Source of the DNA: Lycocorax pyrrhopterus obiensis | Taxonomy: Eukaryota > Chordata > Aves > Passeriformes > Paradisaeidae | Assembly: GCA_014706295.1 (NCBI GenBank) | Contig: JACSVZ010000007.1 | Span: 56,372,975-56,436,974, forward strand | Length of the DNA: 64,000 nucleotides | Direction of reading: 5' to 3' | Shown: in pieces, positions 60,150-64,000 of the stretch | Numbering within the stretch: position 1 is the first letter of the stretch | How the letters are laid out: each line of letters starts with the position of its first letter | Program-made: the position numbers and the translations under genes | Notes under the pieces: generated by a model | Told to the model about the DNA's origin: nothing | Seen by the model: the letters and a program-made list of their open reading frames with translations, nothing else | Database searches by the model: none

Positions 60150-60936
60150 TTCATTTGCAATTTCATAGTTGCCTTCAGTTTGCTCAGAAACCTCAACTCT
60201 CTCATGAAGCTGTGCATTCAGGTAGTTGTTCATGCCTGAAGCCTCTACACAGGCTGGTCGTCCCCCAACTGGGTGGGCTGTGTGTTCCCTTTTGTTCTGG
60301 CTGCTAAAACATCTTTTACATCAGAGAGCATTGTTTGTCTAACCAGGACCACACCATGTCCTTCATGATTATGGATCACATTCTTGACCATGGTTACCTC
60401 GGGAATGTCATAATATTCATCTAAGAAGTTGTTTGTAAGTATTCCCTTCTTGCAGCAGTACATGCCTTTGTTCAACAGAGTGCATGCACTACCTGGCATC
60501 ACACAGATCTGAGTTTTTCATTAATAGCTTGGCTGATGTCTGCACTGGTTACGCCTCTGGTTTCACATTGTAACATAAAATTCTCCAGGGTGATTTTCCC
60601 GTGATCGACACTTTAAACCACCTTCACAGCTTCATGTTGCGCTCACTTCAAACCAGAGATCCTTATATTGGCTTCTGTACAGTCAAGAAAGGTGTCTCCT
60701 TTCTCTTGGTGTTTTTTAAAATCACAATATTTTCTGGCAGGCGATAGCCTTTGAGTTCAACTGAATCAGCACTGCAGAACAGGCCCCCTAGAACACAGTG
60801 ACCAGGACAGATGATGACTGTGTATGCTTCATAAAAGGCATTTGCAGCTGTCAGTGGATCATGGTGAAACTGTATTTCTAGGTGTTCACCACAGTCAGCT
60901 ACAAGCCCAGAATCACAACATGTTCTCAGATGTCAG
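60150..60936 (-). pseudogene. Frame-broken coding-like relic, family not recognised
   Basis: On the minus strand, adjacent open stretches read as ordinary protein but are split by stops and frameshifts. Piece 1 (about 60936-60663) has ADCGEHLEIQFHHDPLTAAN and then ends at TAA. Piece 2 resumes in another frame (GDTFLDCTEANIRISGL), then after TGA and TAA stops continues with ITLENFMLQCETRGVTSADI and AINEKL. Piece 3 (60502-60245) is 85 codons, with NNFLDEYYDIPEVTMVKNVI and GHGVVLVRQTMLSDVKDVLA. Piece 4 runs on in a further frame with YLNAQLHERVEVSEQTEG to about 60150. The composition is protein-like and the pieces follow in order, which suggests a decayed gene or retrocopy. I do not recognise the family, and chance open frames are not excluded. 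Confidence 0.35.
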
Positions 60937-62160
60937 AATGCAACCTCAGTCAAGGCTCAACACATCACACAAAGTAGTCCAAGTTATCCTCCTCCTCCCT
61001 GTCCCAGTCCTCCAGATGCACTGGTAGAGGAGCCTGACATGCTCTACAGCTTGTGATGTCTGGTCAAACTCTCTGACTCATCACACACAACCCACAGCTC
61101 CTGCACTGGTATCTGATGTCCCTTAAGCTTCAAGGGTTCCTGCTGTCCCATGACTCACACAAGAAAGGCTGAGTTGCACAGCTGCTTTTCAGAGCTGAGT
61201 TCTCCATACCAGACACTCCAACAAGAACCTCAGACAATTTGTATGCTGGATTTCCTGCCATCCACGTGGTACAAAGGCTTTGTACAGGTACTCAGCTGTG
61301 AATTGTGTCACCTCAGAAGTTTTGCAGTGTTAAGGAAGAGTTTGGACCTTAGGTTCTAAGGCAGAGTCAGTCTATTTCAGCTCGAGCTGGTGCCTCTGGA
61401 GAGGGATCCTAAACAAAGAAATCCCTGGGCCTTTATATCGTCACAGTCTGTGCACCTGATCTTCACGTGCTCTTCCTGCGCCCAATGGTGGTTTATGGTT
61501 TGGAGTCTTCTAACACCCCATGGAATTCTTTCTCCATGTCCACGTGGGCAGGCCATTAACTGTTCTTATCTTCCATCCTGGGGCCCTTCAGGATCTCAAC
61601 CCTTATCTGAAGATACCCAGTCTTTCTCTGTTTACTCCCCTGCTCAGCTGTCCATGCTAACAAACAGTTCATTTAAAGTTCCCTGACACCAAGCTTTGAG
61701 CAGGACCCACTCATGCTAAACTGTCAGCAAGTTACAATTAAACTTAACCCTAGACAATTAATTTCTAATATTCTATAAGTAAACTTAATGTAATCCCCAA
61801 CATGCAGGCAGCCAAAATGTAATCCTGGTAATCTCCAAATTGCTCATGAAACAAAAGGCGATCAGTGTGAAAAATATCTTGAAAAAGTACACTCCCGTTG
61901 GACACAGTCTTTCCTAAAGCAGTGCCTGGTTTGTCACGACTGCCACAGTCACTCCAGGAGCCATCACGCCAGACACTCGGCATCTTCCTGGAGCAGATCT
62001 AGGCACTGCCGCCTCGGCTGCTCCCGCAGGCCACCGCCTCCCACAGCTGGCGGCAGCCGGGCCTGACCATCCTCCCACGCCCCCCGGCAGCCCCAGCTCA
62101 GCAGGAATTCAAATAGGTATTCCCACAACAAATCTTGCGAGAACCTTTGAGCCTCCATGG
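60937..62160. other. No gene recognised; small GC-rich patch near 62.0-62.15 kb
   Basis: Mostly neutral DNA with short frames. A GC-rich patch at about 61980-62110 overlaps a 64-codon minus-strand frame starting at 62158. It could mark the 5' end of whatever gave rise to the relic at 60150-60936, but no link is visible. Confidence 0.4.
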
Positions 62161-64000
62161 AGGCCCCTTTTGAGGCAGTGTGGGGGCTGTTCCCTGGAGG
62201 ATCACAGCTCGAAGAACTTCATTTGCATTGCTCTTTCTAGTGATAGCATCATCTATATAGAGTAAGGTACTTAAGTCCCCTCTCCTTATCCTTTTTTCTT
62301 GTGTTTCTGTGTAGCTACAGTGAGAGGATCTTGATGTTTTTGTTTGTGTTTTTTTCCCCCCAATAACCTCTCCAGTGAAACTGGAGGATGTCTTATGGCT
62401 TAAGAACTACATCATCTATGTTTCTGACTAAACCAGTGAAAGAATAATTGTGAAAGATTCTCCATCTTCTTTGAAAATTTGAGAAACTAGCAATGTCTCA
62501 TAATTTGATTATTCTCAGCCCAAAACAACTCTCAAATCTCACATATGTGAGAAACAAAACTTGAAAAGTCAAAATGGAAAAATCTGGACAGACGTTTGCA
62601 AAACAATACAGCCTGAAGTATTTACTAGAGAGCTGGAAAGAGATGTCTGCACAGCAACCTGACAGGGGAAATGGAAATGAAGAAAGTAACTGCATACAAA
62701 GAAAAGGAAAAGAGTGAGGGAGTTACTGGCCAGGATCGTCAGGAGAGCTTTAAATCAAAAGGCAATTTAGAGCATGTACCCAAAGCTTCTAGACAATTGG
62801 GAGGCATTACACCTAGTAAGACACTGCAGAGCAGCCTGCCTGCTTAGGAAATGAGTAACATGGGTGACAGGGAAAATGGTGCAAATCAGCTCAGCAGGTC
62901 TCTCCTGGGAAGCCGGGTCACCACTGACACGCAGCAAGATTTCCAGAGTGAGTGGAAGTTCTGAAGGGTTTTAAAAGCACTGGCAGCCTGTATAAAATAT
63001 GATTGGGATGCTCTCTTTGTCTGAAACAGGAGGCACAGGGCTGGTTTAACATGACGGGAGCAGGCATTGCCTCGACCTTTCCAATTAGGTCCAAGGCGTA
63101 GATCCATCCTTAGCACATGGAGGGAGTTATTTGAGCTGCAGCCCCAGCCTCAGAGCAGGAGGGCCGGATCGAGCGGAGCTGCTGCCCTGAGCCCTCTCCC
63201 TTGGCTGGGCAGCGGTTGCCTGGTGCTCGGTGGAAGGACGGGCTTGGCTTCAATCCCGGAGAGCTGCGTGTGCTCCAGCCGTGCCGCCTCCCCGAGCGGA
63301 GCATCCGCGGCTGCGGGAGCTGTGCCGGCAGCCAGCTCCGGCTCTCCCATCGCACAGCCCGCCTGCTCTGCCGGGAGCCCTGCCTGCCTCTTCCTCCGGC
63401 GGTGGCTGGTACCGGGTGGTGTGACCTGCGTGCCATGGGCGTTGGAAAGCAGCCACTGCTCCCTCCCGCCCAGCCCCCTTCCTCTCCTTCTGGAGCAAGC
63501 CTGTGCTGGGCTGTGCTTGATGCCTGGGGAGCTTTGCTGCTCCTTTCTCAAAGCTTGCTCAGCCCCTGCTGGGCTGGCCAGACTTTCACACATTGGCTGT
63601 GACGGGAAGGCTGTTTAGAGCTGGATAATGTTTATAAAACCGCAGAAATTAACAGAAACTCAGTGTCCAGGAGCAGGGCTGAAACTACCCTTTTAAAAGA
63701 CAAAAAAACCCCAAACCCAGGAAAACCAGACATGACTCAGCCCTGAACTGGAAGCTGTGAGCTGTCGCCAGTGCAGTGCTGTGCTCTGGCTAGCGACTCT
63801 TTTTGAGAGACAAGGTGTGTTAGCTCAAGCTCTGTGCATTACCAGCACGACTGCCTGTGGTTTGGAAGAGCTTTTGGCTGTGATCCCACTGGTTCAGAAC
63901 GGGGACAGAGCTTGCTTGCCTCTGCCTGCTAAAGACAACGTGGACTTGTTCTGAGTCTGTATTGTTTCTCTCATAATTACTGTTTGATTAAAGCATTTAA
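62161..64000. other. No gene recognised to window end
   Basis: The region is AT-rich up to about 63.1 kb. A GC-richer stretch with some CpG follows at about 63.15-63.45 kb, where overlapping open frames on both strands (up to 183 codons) have no recognisable domain. It could be part of a promoter or exon of the next gene. In human that is GPR132; no seven-transmembrane coding sequence is seen here. Confidence 0.45.

Noticed and set aside
63067..63618. 183-codon plus-strand frame near the window end as GPR132 or another receptor
   Set aside because: It has no transmembrane pattern or receptor motifs, and there are equally long frames on the opposite strand in a GC-rich patch.

Overview
The window is vertebrate nuclear DNA and almost certainly avian. 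Three things support this: CR1 LINE fragments carrying the typical bird CR1 3' end and reverse-transcriptase tail, three compact CpG-island promoters set in AT-rich DNA, and a gene order matching the vertebrate CLBA1-CDCA4 neighbourhood (human 14q32.33). I cannot name the species.

Three protein-coding genes are supported. CLBA1 (+ strand, coding exons 14018-22313) starts from a CpG island at about 12.65-13.2 kb. It has five coding exons whose splice phases all agree, giving a 339-residue clathrin/AP-adaptor accessory protein of the aftiphilin type. A SERTA-domain gene (- strand, coding exon 30353-31204, 283 aa) probably starts from a CpG island at about 41.4-42.65 kb. CDCA4 (- strand, coding exon 50851-51600, 249 aa) starts from a CpG island at about 57.0-58.2 kb, with a clear non-coding exon 1 donor at 57473. 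CLBA1 is convergent with the two SERTA genes, which lie head to tail.

The point of most interest is the 283-aa SERTA gene. Its SERTA domain is closest to CDCA4, but its acidic C-terminus looks like SERTAD1/SERTAD2. As far as I recall, no gene sits in this slot in human. The pair CLBA1 plus SERTA gene mirrors AFTPH plus SERTAD2 on human 2p14, which suggests an ancient duplicated block with a member kept here and lost in mammals.

Layout: 1-12.6 kb is intergenic with two CR1 pieces; 12.6-22.9 kb is CLBA1; 22.9-27.6 kb is intergenic; about 27.6-42.6 kb is the SERTA gene (3' UTR, coding exon, roughly 10 kb 5' intron, promoter); 42.7-49.2 kb is intergenic; about 49.2-57.6 kb is CDCA4; 57.6-59.2 kb is a GC-rich zone split by a CR1; 59.4-64 kb is intergenic, with a CR1 tail and a frame-broken coding-like relic at about 60.15-60.94 kb. 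Most long open frames in the three CpG islands are GC artefacts. No tRNA, rRNA, CRISPR or intact mobile element was seen. The named functions (AP-adaptor traffic for CLBA1; E2F/cyclin-linked transcriptional co-regulation for the SERTA proteins) come from family knowledge, not from the window.
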